A stretch of 64,000 bases of DNA from the NCBI GenBank assembly GCA_903904835.1, contig CAIVEI010000050.1:1-64000 (forward strand), in the 5' to 3' direction. Positions within the stretch are counted from its first letter, which is position 1. Each line of letters starts with the position of its first letter. Of this stretch, positions 55,701 to 64,000 are shown in pieces. A program made the position numbers and the translations under genes. The DNA is from an uncultured Schlesneria sp. GTDB taxonomy: Bacteria; Planctomycetota; Planctomycetia; Planctomycetales; Planctomycetaceae. A model generated the notes under the pieces. The model saw only the letters and a list, made by a program, of their open reading frames with translations, was not told the origin of the DNA and did no database searches.

Positions 55701-58665
55701 TCTTCGAGCGGGTCGGCTGAAGTGCGTGTACTGTTCTCTGAAACGGCAGATCCTGATGCTCGTACGCATTGAGGTCGAACTCTCGCACACGGCGCAGCAG
55801 TTCGCGGAAGGTGGGATTGCCGGAGAGATCTGCACGTAACACCAGCGTATTCACAAAGAATCCGACCAAGTGTTCCAGTGACTGTTCCCCTCTCCCTGCA
55901 ATCGGACTCCCTACCGCAATGTCGTCCCCGGCACCAAGTCGCGACAAAAGGACCGACAATCCCGCCTGCAATACCATGAAAAGGCTCGCCCCTTCAGAAC
56001 CGGCCAGCGAGGTCAGCTTCGTGTGCAGGTCAGCATCGATCTTGAGAGGGACGGTCCCACCACTGTGGCTACTGACTGATGGCCGTGGCCGATCGGCGGG
56101 AAGATTCAGTTCCTCGGGCAAGCCAGCGAGCGCCTGTTTCCAGAATGTCGTCTGCCGGGACATTTCGCTGTTGGGTTCGTCCGCCGATCCCAGCCAGTCT
56201 CGCTGCCACAGCGTGTAGTCGGCATATTGTATAGGTAGTCTGTCCCATGTTGGGGCGTGTCCACCAAGTCTGGCGGTGTAGGCTTGCGCGAGATCACGCC
56301 ACAGCGGGGCATGTGAGGAGCCATCCCCAACAATGTGATGCAGCACCAGCAATAGTACCTGCTGATTGGCAGAGATCTGAAATAACCACGCTCGAAGCGG
56401 CAGATCGCTCGTCAGATCAAACGTTGTGGCAGCGGCGTCGGCCAAACGGTTAGGAAGTTCGATTTCAGTGACTGGCTCAATTTTCAGCGTCACATTCGCC
56501 TGCGTTACGGGGATGATCCGCTGCCAGGGTTCCCCGTCTCGTACGGAAATGATCGTCCGCAGACTTTCATGACGACCTACGACGTCATTTAATGCGGCCT
56601 GAAACGCTGCGCCGTCGAACTGACCCCTCATTCGACGTGAGACAGGAAGATTATACGTCGCACTCGGTCCTTCCAGGTGATGCAGAAACCACAACCGTGA
56701 CTGTGCTGCGGACAATGGCAGTCGTTCAGGTCGGGACTGTTGAACCAGCGGGGGACGTGCCTGCTTAAAATCCCGAATTCGAGCTGCCAGTCCCGCCACC
56801 GTTGGACATTCAAAGATGACTCGAATGGGCAGTTCAACCTCAAACTTCGAGCGTGCCAGACTGGCCAGCCGCGTTGCCAGAAGTGAATGCCCGCCCAAGG
56901 CGAAGAAATTGTCATCAATTCCGACTCGGTGAAGCTTCAAGACTTCGGCGAACATCCTGCATAGCGACTTCTCAGTTGAGTTCACCGGTGCGCGATAAGC
57001 CTGCGTGGAAACGCTGGGAGGGGGAAGAGCCTTTCGATTGACTTTGCCATTTGTGTTAAGAGGCAGTTTGTCAAGAACCGTAAATGAAACGGACGCCACA
57101 TGAATCGGAAACCGATCCGCCAGGAAGGACCGCAGTTCCTCGACATCAATGTTGTCGTCTTTAAAAAGAACCACATAGACTGCCAGCATCGTGGTCCTTC
57201 CGGAAATCGGGATGACCACGCAGGCACTCACGGCAGGGTGCGTCTCCACCAAGGCGGCAATCTCAGCGGGTTCGACACGTACTCCGTGAATCTTGACCTG
57301 ATCGTCAATACGCCCCACGATTTCCAGCGTCCCGTCCGGCAGGTACCGACCTTCATCTCCCGTGAAATACACCAGATCCTTCTCGTCATTGCGAAAGGGA
57401 TTGACGACAAACTTCTTCGGCTCTTCTGGTCGCAAATACCCCTGCGACCGAAAGGGGGTCCTAATCACGATTTCACCGGGATTTCCGACGTCACACAGTT
57501 TTCCTGAAGAATCCAGGATCAGCGCCTGGGTCTGGGGCAGAGGACGCCCGACAGGCTGGACTCCTGAACATGGTATCGCCGGCACTTCGTAATGAAATTT
57601 CGCGAGTGTCGTTTCCGTGGGGCCGTACAGATTGCTGATCACACAATGCGAACTGACACGTTCCCTCCACCTTCGCACGATCACGTCGGTTAAGGATTCA
57701 CCGGCGAAGAATACGCGTCGAAGACTTGGTAAATTCAAATTCGAGTCATCATCTTCCAACCAGAACCTGGCCAGTGACGGGACGGCGTGCAGAATGGTGA
57801 TCTCTTCTCGCCGCATCCATTCAAACAAGCGTGATCCCTCGGCCTTCAGCGCTGGGTCCGGCAGACAGAGTGTTCCTCCGCTGGTGAGTGGCAAAAACAG
57901 TTCACGCAAGACCACGTCGAATGAAAGCGATGTCAATTGAGCCACTCGGTCAAAGGGCCCGACGCTGAACTGAGTGCGCTGCCAGTCGAGGAAATGACTC
58001 AACCCTTGATGAGACCCGCGCACTCCGCGAGGAATTCCCGTGGTGCCCGACGTGAAGCAAAGGTAGGCGGCTGCTTCGTCAGGTAAGTCAGGTTCACGTA
58101 ACGTTGCGTTAGAAACCAACCCTTCCTGCCCAATGACCGTACCCGTTTCCGGATCGATCACAATGGTTCGTACGGCGGATACATCGGGATTCACCGTCGA
58201 CGAGAATTTTTCGACCCGGATTAATGTGTGGACGGCAGCCTCTTCCAACATCGTTTTACGCCGCTCGATGGGAATCGCTTCGTCGACGAGTAACAGCACT
58301 CCACCGCGAAACAGCACTGCCAAGGCCGATACTACGACTCCCAGACTAGAATGGCCTAAGACTGCAACGACATTTCCCTGCTGCACCCCCGCGTCGGCCA
58401 GTTGGCAGGTAATATGAGCAGTCAGACTCTGTACCGTACTGTAGGACCACGATTGGCCACCGCTACTCAAGGCGACGTTTTTCGGTGATACACACATCCA
58501 GTGCAGAATGAGATTTGTTATCGGCGGAAAGAGCGGAGCCCTCAGCTCCAGAGTGACGTCGGTAATTGGATGTGTCGTTGCCAGAAATCTTTTGGATTGT
58601 CTTTCCTGTTCCGGCAGCCGGTACAAAGATTTTTCAAACTGGGATTGATCAGCCGTCACGTCCAT
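52747..58665 (-). CDS. Dimodular non-ribosomal peptide synthetase (A-T-C-A-T-TE)
   Basis: A 1,972 aa synthetase. A1 (about 30-515; AYLCFTSGTTGIPRGVRGSH), T1 (Ser near 592; DNFFALGGHSLLATRLASL), C (about 615-1060; HHIVGDG near 775, the HHxxxDG site), A2 (about 1090-1590; AYVIYTSGSTGIAKGVEI), T2 (Ser near 1657; DNFFEIGGHSLLAMLVLD), and a thioesterase (GHSYGG near 1785). The A2 binding pocket, read by hand alignment to PheA, is DAFWLGGTFK, one residue from the published valine code (DAFWIGGTFK), so valine is likely. The A1 pocket reads roughly DVRHFALLAK and is not assigned. In the thioesterase the usual Asp position appears to be Glu (VDLILLEPFP). No phosphopantetheinyl transferase is in the window. 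Confidence 0.93.
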   Translation of the reverse strand: MDVTADQSQFEKSLYRLPEQERQSKRFLATTHPITDVTLELRAPLFPPITNLILHWMCVSPKNVALSSGGQSWSYSTVQSLTAHITCQLADAGVQQGNVVAVLGHSSLGVVVSALAVLFRGGVLLLVDEAIPIERRKTMLEEAAVHTLIRVEKFSSTVNPDVSAVRTIVIDPETGTVIGQEGLVSNATLREPDLPDEAAAYLCFTSGTTGIPRGVRGSHQGLSHFLDWQRTQFSVGPFDRVAQLTSLSFDVVLRELFLPLTSGGTLCLPDPALKAEGSRLFEWMRREEITILHAVPSLARFWLEDDDSNLNLPSLRRVFFAGESLTDVIVRRWRERVSSHCVISNLYGPTETTLAKFHYEVPAIPCSGVQPVGRPLPQTQALILDSSGKLCDVGNPGEIVIRTPFRSQGYLRPEEPKKFVVNPFRNDEKDLVYFTGDEGRYLPDGTLEIVGRIDDQVKIHGVRVEPAEIAALVETHPAVSACVVIPISGRTTMLAVYVVLFKDDNIDVEELRSFLADRFPIHVASVSFTVLDKLPLNTNGKVNRKALPPPSVSTQAYRAPVNSTEKSLCRMFAEVLKLHRVGIDDNFFALGGHSLLATRLASLARSKFEVELPIRVIFECPTVAGLAARIRDFKQARPPLVQQSRPERLPLSAAQSRLWFLHHLEGPSATYNLPVSRRMRGQFDGAAFQAALNDVVGRHESLRTIISVRDGEPWQRIIPVTQANVTLKIEPVTEIELPNRLADAAATTFDLTSDLPLRAWLFQISANQQVLLLVLHHIVGDGSSHAPLWRDLAQAYTARLGGHAPTWDRLPIQYADYTLWQRDWLGSADEPNSEMSRQTTFWKQALAGLPEELNLPADRPRPSVSSHSGGTVPLKIDADLHTKLTSLAGSEGASLFMVLQAGLSVLLSRLGAGDDIAVGSPIAGRGEQSLEHLVGFFVNTLVLRADLSGNPTFRELLRRVREFDLNAYEHQDLPFQRTVHALQPTRSKNRHALFQVLLVLQNTEEAELSLPGVEVTVEIVEKKTAKFDLTLELTELWGPSREPQGLAGEIEYSTDLFNAETAQRLAHQFCQLLTSITNEPDTTISQLSLMRPEECRKILVEWNQTQAEYPRDKCVHQVFEQQVDRMPNAIAVEFEEQSLTYRELNARANQLARYLQKQGVQQETRVGISVDRSLEMIVGLLAILKAGGAYVPLDSHYPSERLNFLVSDTGTSLILTQRHLQHRWKDSHVRLLVLDDEDQKWCGESDENIICDQSPNSLAYVIYTSGSTGIAKGVEILHRGIVRLVCGANYVQLDETQSVLQLAVLSFDASTFEIWGPLLHGGRSVLAPAHLPDLKELQSLLRRKQIRILWLTSTLFNALVDANVAALEGIEQLLVGGEALSVSHIRRAQQALAPRTQLINGYGPTESTTFACCHRLTTDVAEDCLSIPIGRPISNTTAYVLDAHGQPVPIGVAGELYLGGDGLARGYLNQPELTTEKLLPDPFSNRPDARLYRTGDMVRWLPDGTIEFLGRGDQQIKLRGFRIELGEIESVLSRHPEVRQAVVLLREDRPGNRRLVAYIVARSNEARDDIIPLRNYLQDQLPEYMIPTAFVMLDDLPRTVNGKVDKHALPIPELSTPSRERSFVPPRTPTEQMLASVWSKVLSVDRIGLHDNFFEIGGHSLLAMLVLDNVNRISVKKLKIVDLFSYATVAELARYLDDASQIPDVMTGRRYLELIRHGNGETSLVIIGAKLRPTLEELPPEVAVWWLKLDGLHVWPHLNLDAKEQAMAHFEELLEASPAGNLLLCGHSYGGLLAIEIAHQIARINDRPVDLILLEPFPACLHSDSKPSRRTRSLNTLSEFKRLDRISKLPKDIYHKCLGKFMHLTVPWMQKLGFQIPLARRWRYMQAFLRRHARNYTLQAPLANDVYLIGTKEYLEINSSWLKSLTKSTVTICSVPEHLNHYDIAKAEHNSIWMNIVRKLIAKRNSTCAAPN

Positions 58666-59374
58666 CTCACAGTTTAGAATCGTTTATTGAATCTGTGTTT
58701 AAATTATCCGACTTTTGAAAGAATCCATTCATCGATCAACTGAAAATCAAACTTGGATTCCGTAGAACGATACAGATCGCTCATGAACTATGAACCGTGA
58801 GAAGTTGGTTGGATCCAAATTCATCAATCACGAGCAAAGATGTTAATGCGAGTTCTATTATTCTGCCACCATTTGTGGGTACCGTCGATCGGGTTTTCCA
58901 ACCTGAATTCGAGACCTTACGGGCGAGGCAATTCCAACACGCTCGACGGTATATTAACAGGCGAGTTCCACGGGGCGTCTGTTGGTTCGATGTGTTCGTC
59001 AGTCCTCGGCGGGGATTACGAAGCCGACGATCGGATTCGTTCCCTGCAACGGTTCGGTTTTCCGGCTGAGATAAGAGGCGGGAGCAGCCGTCTCGTGCTT
59101 TCCGATCTCGGACACAACCAGAGTGAACGGAATTAGGGTCCGCCTGGCGCAGCAAACGACGTAACGATGATGATCGGGGGGAGCGTTGACCGAAAAATAG
59201 GCTCGATTAACGGCAAACAAATCTTGATCGACACATATGCGAACCGCCTACGGTCGATGTGAACGACAGGAGCGAGACCGCTCGATTCCGTGCGGGAAAA
59301 CGCAGTGGAACCAAAGATGATTAAACCTCGGAAAATCACCTTCCAGAATCGTCTGACGACGAAATGCAAAAAAG
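58666..59374. other. Intergenic region between NRPS and tRNA
   Basis: About 700 bp. A/T-rich near the NRPS start (58666-58760), where its promoter must lie, but no unambiguous -35/-10 pair. Open frames here are short and unrecognised. No repeat is obvious. Confidence 0.4.
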
Positions 59375-59447
59375 TGGCTGGAGGCGGGATCGAACCGCCG
59401 ACACCAGGATTTTCAGTCCTGTGCTCTACCAACTGAGCTATCCAGCC
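59375..59447 (-). tRNA. tRNA-Phe (GAA)
   Basis: On the minus strand the gene begins GGCTGGATAGCTCAGTTGGT and ends CGATCCCGCCTCCAGCCA. It has a 7-base-pair acceptor stem (GGCTGGA/TCCAGCC), a D arm with GCTC/GAGC, an anticodon stem CAGGA/TCCTG around CTGAAAA (anticodon GAA), and a T arm with GGTTCGATCC. The length is 73 nt with discriminator A; CCA is not encoded. Bracketed by large intergenic gaps. Confidence 0.95.
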
Positions 59448-59901
59448 GCCGAAATTTTCCTTGCGAAAGATTTCGGAGGGATAAGGATCATACCGGCTCG
59501 TCACCATTTCGCAACTGTTCGCACTCGGATCGTCTTGATATCTGTCCGAAGGAATTGGATATCACTAGACGATCTCGGTGACGCAAATGGCTGCATATGC
59601 AGAAGAATCACCCGAACCGAAAAACTTTGTTTCGGTCAAACCGCACTCGAAGCGACTTCCATCTGCGAGAGAATTGCGGAATTAAAATCTGTTTCGACGA
59701 GTGAACACCGACGAATCCACATCGAATCATTGCTTTTCGATGTGATTATGGCCCAATTGCGTCAGTTGGCATGCAACTCGCTCTTCCTTTGTTATTCCGT
59801 CGGAACGGCGTCCCGCCGAAGGTCTGTTAAGTAGGTCGAATTTTTTCCCCATCTGTTCATCCGTGATGATCAGGCAAAAAGTAAGCCGATTGGAGTCATC
59901 A
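59448..59901. other. Intergenic region between tRNA and first Ser/Thr kinase
   Basis: About 450 bp. On the minus strand TATGAT (59487-59492) and TTGCGA (59509-59514) are separated by 16 bases, a good candidate promoter for the tRNA gene, giving a leader of about 35-40 bases. The rest is unremarkable; open frames in the plus direction run through the tRNA and are spurious. Confidence 0.4.
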
Positions 59902-61353
59902 ATGGAACCACGTTGGATCGGGCCGTTTGAATTGCTGGAAAAAATCGGCGAAGGGGGAATGGGTGTCGTTTATCGTGCACGCTATGTGGGAAATAACCGG
60001 CAAGTTGCGGTCAAATTGATCCCCAACGACGTTACCGCGAATTCGACGACACTGGCGCGATTCGAGCGAGAACTTGAGGTCCTTAAACAGCTATCGCATC
60101 CGAACATCGTGCATTGCTTTGGTGGCAGATGTGAAAGTCAACAGCGGTATTACGCGATGGAATATATTCCAGGAGGAACTCTCGCCGACTATCTGGCGGA
60201 AAAGGGTTCATTGCCCTGGGAGACGGTGGTCGACCTTGGCATACAGATGTGTGATGCCCTGCAGTACGCACACGAACGGGGAGTGACTCATCGTGACGTC
60301 AAACCGGGAAACTTTCTGCTGACAAAATCGGGGCAGCTAAAGCTGAGTGATTTCGGTCTGGCTTCGATTGTTTCGCAAGGTCGATTGACCGCATCCGGTC
60401 GAACGGTTGGTACGATCATGTACATGTCTCCTGAACAAATTCGGGGTGAGACCGTAACCAATCGGGTCGACCTGTATGGGCTGGGTTGCGTTCTGTTTGA
60501 GATGATGGTCGGATTCACCCCCTTTGTGGGATCGACTGCGGGTGAAGTCCTGCAACGGCACTTGAAAGATCCGGTCCCCCATGTTGCGAGCCTGGTACTC
60601 GACTGTCCACTCGAACTTGATCAATTACTTTACGAACTCCTTGCCAAGAATTCAGACGCCCGGCCAGCGTCGGCCGCCGATGTCGCGAGCCGGTTGAACG
60701 GCATCCTGTTACCTAGTCGAATGACGAAGGACTTCGACCTGAAATTGTTTTCATCACTCAACCGAAATGAAAACCCCTCGATTCCGCTAAAACCAATCAA
60801 GGCCAAGACTTCGCCTGTGCTTGACCGAAATACTGTCCCACAGAAGCGACATTTCAATCTCGTTCCCTGGATTTTCTCCGCGATCCTGGCGATTGGTTGT
60901 ACCTGGTTATGGAACGGCTGGAATCAGACGGCTGAACAACTTTGTCAGGCTGAGAAAACATGGACGGACCTGTTGGAAGGTTCCAACCCTGATAATCGCA
61001 TACTCGCCGCGAACGCTCTGGGCAAGTTTCCAACTCTCAGCGCATCCTCAATTGAAAAACTGGTACGTTCTACGAAATCACCCATCTCGGAGGTTCGCCT
61101 GGCGTCATTGAAAGCATTGAAAAGCCACGCCGCCGCGTCTCGGCCGATGTCGACCGAATTGATTCGAATCCGCAATTCTGACGAAAACACGTCGGTTCGT
61201 ACTGAAGCAGGTTTAACCGTCGCTGCGATCCTGAAGACACCCCGGCCCTACTCTTTGACCCTGATTTTGATGCAGACTCTGGTCGTAATAATCCTTGCAA
61301 CAACGATATTCAGCGGCTGGTGGATCTGGAAAAAACTGAAACCGTATGCGTAA
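59902..61353 (+). CDS. Ser/Thr protein kinase with two membrane segments and HEAT-like tail
   Basis: A 483 aa membrane kinase. The kinase domain (about 8-275) has the glycine loop EKIGEGGMGVVYRARY, VAVKLIPNDV (Lys), HRDVKPGNFLL (catalytic loop), DFG, and the TVGTIMYMSPEQ activation end. A first membrane helix (VPWIFSAILAIGCTWLWNGW) is near residue 330. A HEAT-like region follows (about 365-455; NRILAANALGKFPTLSASSI), then a second helix near the C terminus. ATG 59902 is chosen; TGGAG lies six to seven bases upstream. It is the first of three kinases in a row. Confidence 0.92.
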   Translation: MEPRWIGPFELLEKIGEGGMGVVYRARYVGNNRQVAVKLIPNDVTANSTTLARFERELEVLKQLSHPNIVHCFGGRCESQQRYYAMEYIPGGTLADYLAEKGSLPWETVVDLGIQMCDALQYAHERGVTHRDVKPGNFLLTKSGQLKLSDFGLASIVSQGRLTASGRTVGTIMYMSPEQIRGETVTNRVDLYGLGCVLFEMMVGFTPFVGSTAGEVLQRHLKDPVPHVASLVLDCPLELDQLLYELLAKNSDARPASAADVASRLNGILLPSRMTKDFDLKLFSSLNRNENPSIPLKPIKAKTSPVLDRNTVPQKRHFNLVPWIFSAILAIGCTWLWNGWNQTAEQLCQAEKTWTDLLEGSNPDNRILAANALGKFPTLSASSIEKLVRSTKSPISEVRLASLKALKSHAAASRPMSTELIRIRNSDENTSVRTEAGLTVAAILKTPRPYSLTLILMQTLVVIILATTIFSGWWIWKKLKPYA

Positions 61354-61442
61354 TCGATCAGGACGATTGACCTGACACGAGTACTCTACAAGAATACTTT
61401 TGTGTTTAAGGATCGATAAGTTCCTGGCAAAGCGTGCGCATT

Positions 61443-63194
61443 ATGGCGACATCACAGGCGATCGAATCCTTCTGGATACAACTTGCCGATAGTCGATTGG
61501 TGCCTGCAGCACAAATCAAAGTCATTGCCCGCGAACTTGAAACAGCAGGTGTGGCCTCGGATGCGGTCGCCGCAAAAAACCTGGTCCAGAGAGGATTGAT
61601 TACTCGATATCAGGCGGATCGACTGCTCGAAGGTCGATCTCGGGGTTTCTTTTTCGATGACTACAAGCTGCTTGATCTACTGGGGGTCGGCGGCATGGGT
61701 TGGGTTTATCGGGCCGAGAACACGAAAACGCACGAAATCTTTGCTTTGAAGGTGCTCCTCGATCAACTGAAACACGATCGAGGCCTGCTGGCTCGATTCG
61801 AACAGGAAGCTCGCGCAGGGCAACGGTTCAACCAGGAAAATATTGTTCGAACTTTCGGTTGCGGTGCAGCCGGCGGACTTCCGTACGTGATTATGGAATA
61901 TGTCGAGGGACCGAGCCTTTTAGAGTTACTACGGCTTCGCGACCATAGTCGATTACCGTGGGAACAAGCCTGCGATATCGCCAGACAGGCGGCTCGCGGC
62001 TTGCACCACGTTCATCTGGCCGGATTCGTTCACCGGGATATGAAGCCGCAGAATCTGCTCATCGATCGCAAGGGATTGGTCAAGATTCTGGACTTTGGTC
62101 TGTCGATGTTGAAAGATGGAGAAGAGGGGGACGAGTTTTCGATGGCCATGATTTTCGGCCATGAATGTGTTGGAACCGCAGCGTACACCGCGCCAGAACA
62201 AGCGCTCGACAGCCTGACGGCTGACGCTCGATCCGATATTTACAGTCTCGGATGTACGCTGTTCGCATCGCTGACGGGCGACACACCATTCCCATTTGCA
62301 AAAACATCAGAGGTTCTTAAGGCCCACCAAACACAGGTGGCTCGAAACGTCAGCGACATTGTTCCGTCGATTCCGCGCGCGGTGGGAAACATCGTCGCCA
62401 AGATGCTGGCCAAAAAGCCGGAGGATCGATTTGCTACTGCCGCCGAAGTCGTTGATGCACTTTCGGTGTGGTCACAAACCGCTCCAGTCGAATTTGATTT
62501 CCGTCGAATTCTGGCCGACAGGAACAAGGGGGCACAAGAAAAACTGCAAGAATATCAGAAGCAGCAACGCGCTAAAACGGGGGCGACAAATTCCACCGCA
62601 CGACTTACGTCGACTAGTTCTGTGGCCAGTACCGCATCGGGTTCATTACCTTCCCTTAGCATACCATCATCAGCGTCATCGGTTGCAAGGCGCGGGCCGT
62701 TTGGATTCGAGAATCAACCTGCGATTCTTGTGCGGCAACAAATCAATCCTGATGCACCAAAGGATGCCCAATCGACAAACGTGCGGAAGTCGACGATGGC
62801 ACTGGTGCCGCTGGCGGGTGGCGAGCCCATTCCGCTGCTGAAAGATCCCTTCGTTATTGGACGTCGCGTCGATTGTGATCTGCAGGTTCAGGATGCGTCA
62901 GTTTCGAGCCGACACTGCGAACTGCGGTTTGATGGCCAATATTGGACGATTGTCGATCTCAACAGCCGAAACGGTATCCGGGTCAATGGCGAACCTGTCC
63001 AGAAGCAGCGACTTCAAACCGGCGACACCGTGATCATTGGCCCCTCGCTTCGCCTTCGCTTTGGAAATCCCCAAGGAGAAGCGGTTGCGAGAATGTCCCG
63101 TCGTTTTCGCCGCGTCATGCTGGCTATAATGATTTTAATAGGAATTGCGATCCTTGTCGGTGTAGGATACTGGTTCTGGTACTTTGGACGTTAA
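61443..63194 (+). CDS. Ser/Thr protein kinase with FHA domain and C-terminal membrane anchor
   Basis: A 583 aa kinase. Residues 1-60 are the N-terminal helical domain typical of planctomycete kinases (ARELETAGVASDAVAAKNLV). The kinase domain spans about 70-350: LLDLLGVGGMGWVYRAENTK, LKVLLD (Lys), HRDMKPQNLL, DFGLSM and YTAPEQALDS. A Ser/Thr-rich linker follows, then an FHA domain (about 465-545; PFVIGRRVDCDLQVQDASVS, SRHCELRFDG, NSRNGIRVNG) that binds phosphothreonine. A single C-terminal membrane helix (MLAIMILIGIAILVGVGYWF) anchors it. Self-phosphorylation could recruit partners through the FHA domain (inference). Start 61443 (ATG) is chosen over GTG 61434. Confidence 0.93.
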   Translation: MATSQAIESFWIQLADSRLVPAAQIKVIARELETAGVASDAVAAKNLVQRGLITRYQADRLLEGRSRGFFFDDYKLLDLLGVGGMGWVYRAENTKTHEIFALKVLLDQLKHDRGLLARFEQEARAGQRFNQENIVRTFGCGAAGGLPYVIMEYVEGPSLLELLRLRDHSRLPWEQACDIARQAARGLHHVHLAGFVHRDMKPQNLLIDRKGLVKILDFGLSMLKDGEEGDEFSMAMIFGHECVGTAAYTAPEQALDSLTADARSDIYSLGCTLFASLTGDTPFPFAKTSEVLKAHQTQVARNVSDIVPSIPRAVGNIVAKMLAKKPEDRFATAAEVVDALSVWSQTAPVEFDFRRILADRNKGAQEKLQEYQKQQRAKTGATNSTARLTSTSSVASTASGSLPSLSIPSSASSVARRGPFGFENQPAILVRQQINPDAPKDAQSTNVRKSTMALVPLAGGEPIPLLKDPFVIGRRVDCDLQVQDASVSSRHCELRFDGQYWTIVDLNSRNGIRVNGEPVQKQRLQTGDTVIIGPSLRLRFGNPQGEAVARMSRRFRRVMLAIMILIGIAILVGVGYWFWYFGR

Positions 63195-63213
63195 GAGTTG
63201 AAAGTAGATTTCG

Positions 63214-64000
63214 ATGTCGGTCTCGGTTGATGGGTTCCTCAAACACCTCAGTGACAGTGGAGTGTTGTCGTCTGAGGAAATACGGGAGTTAGAGGCTCAG
63301 ATCCCATCGACAAAGCGATCGCACGATGCGATATCCCTCGCTCGTGAACTGGTTCGATTGAAGAAGCTGACCGTCTTTCAGGCGAATACGCTGTACGCTG
63401 AAAAACCAGCTCCTCTGATCCTGGGTAATTATGTACTGCAGGATAAAATCGGAACGGGTGGCATGGGGATGGTTTACAAAGCCCAGCATCGCCGTATGAA
63501 GCGACTGGTTGCCGTCAAGGTCCTGTCACCGACAGCGCTTAAGACGGCGAATGTGGTCAAACGGTTTCTACGTGAAGCAGAAGCTGCCGCGAAACTAAGT
63601 CATCCAAACATCGTGGCAGCGTTTGACGCCGACGAAATCGATGGCGTTCCGTTTCTGGCGATGGAGTTCGTCGATGGTAAAGACCTTGCCGTCCACGTCA
63701 AAGAACACGGCCCCATGTCCCCGGAAAAGGGATTGGACTGTTGCCTTCAAGCAGCCAGAGGACTTGAACACGCTCATCTCCAAGGGATCATTCACCGCGA
63801 CATCAAGCCCGCAAACTTACTTCTGGATGTGAATGGAACAGTCAAGATTCTGGACATGGGTCTTGCTCGGTTTCAGGAGGCAGGGACTGCGGCGGCTCCT
63901 GTTGCGGAAGCGGGGGGGATTACGCAGGCCGGCAGCATCGTGGGGACAGTCGACTTTATGTCACCGGAACAGGCGGTCGATTCGCGACAGGCTGACCACA
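63214..64000 (+). CDS. Ser/Thr protein kinase, truncated by the window end
   Basis: At least 262 residues from ATG 63214, open to the end of the window. The N-terminal helical domain (SVSVDGFLKHLSDSGVLSSE) precedes the kinase domain: YVLQDKIGTGGMGMVYKAQH, VAVKVLSP (Lys), HRDIKPANLLL, and the metal motif reads DMG (ILDMGLARF) instead of DFG, a variant common in planctomycete kinases. The activation end SIVGTVDFMSPEQ is present. It starts 19 bases after the previous kinase's stop and is probably in the same operon. Confidence 0.9.
   Translation, partial: MSVSVDGFLKHLSDSGVLSSEEIRELEAQIPSTKRSHDAISLARELVRLKKLTVFQANTLYAEKPAPLILGNYVLQDKIGTGGMGMVYKAQHRRMKRLVAVKVLSPTALKTANVVKRFLREAEAAAKLSHPNIVAAFDADEIDGVPFLAMEFVDGKDLAVHVKEHGPMSPEKGLDCCLQAARGLEHAHLQGIIHRDIKPANLLLDVNGTVKILDMGLARFQEAGTAAAPVAEAGGITQAGSIVGTVDFMSPEQAVDSRQADH

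Noticed and set aside
59364-59834. 156-codon plus-strand frame over the tRNA
   Set aside because: Runs through the tRNA-Phe gene; chance reading frame.

Overview
The window looks like a chromosomal segment of a planctomycete (order Planctomycetales; possibly a Schlesneria-type genus, an inference only). Evidence: two DUF1559 pilin-like proteins, two DUF1080 proteins, a giant propeller/HEAT/cytochrome c protein of the PVC type, a PEP-CTERM protein, three consecutive Ser/Thr kinases, a fused ResB-CcsA protein, an LCCL/EF-hand secreted protein, and at least seven families of short palindromic intergenic repeats. Genes are mostly single or in short operons on both strands.

Layout. 1-6 kb: dnaE, a secreted Tudor-like/EF-hand/LCCL protein and an FtsQ-like POTRA protein. 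6-12.3 kb: cytochrome c maturation (CcsBA fusion and a lipoprotein), then an amidohydrolase. 12.7-15.4 kb: a three-domain protein (PTS EIIA, pyruvate-kinase C-like, diadenylate cyclase) and a CehA/McbA-type PHP hydrolase. 16.3-25.2 kb: AhpD-like protein, DUF1080 protein, soluble histidine kinase, secreted glycosidase-like protein, ABM-like protein, orphan ModA and a multicopper oxidase with a thioredoxin-like tail. 25.5-29.5 kb: two DUF1559 genes around a histidine-kinase fragment that ends in a DUF1559 tail, plus a small lipoprotein. 29.6-38 kb: decayed YefM/YoeB pair, PepSY protein, RNase HII-like protein, LpoB/COG3014 lipoprotein pair with a duplicated 3' fragment, PEP-CTERM protein, membrane protein and zinc peptidase. 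38-45 kb: a hybrid kinase translationally coupled to a PP2C response regulator, and an AAA ATPase. 45.5-51.4 kb: large DUF1080/propeller/HEAT/cytochrome c protein and a PQQ-type propeller protein. 51.5-58.7 kb: two-gene operon of a dimodular NRPS (A-T-C-A-T-TE) and a flavoprotein monooxygenase. 59.4 kb to the end: tRNA-Phe(GAA) and three Ser/Thr kinases, the last cut by the window edge.

How parts work together. The hybrid kinase and PP2C regulator probably form one phosphorelay/partner-switching unit. The NRPS and flavoenzyme probably make one oxidised dipeptide-derived metabolite. CcsBA would supply holo-cytochromes for proteins such as the giant CxxCH protein. The LpoB-like and COG3014 lipoproteins probably act together at the envelope. 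Rearrangement is visible repeatedly: a kinase/DUF1559 chimera, a broken toxin-antitoxin pair, two duplicated 3' gene ends, a PAS tandem duplication, and paired repeats on either side of genes.

Limits: all assignments come from reading translations and motifs; no searches were run.
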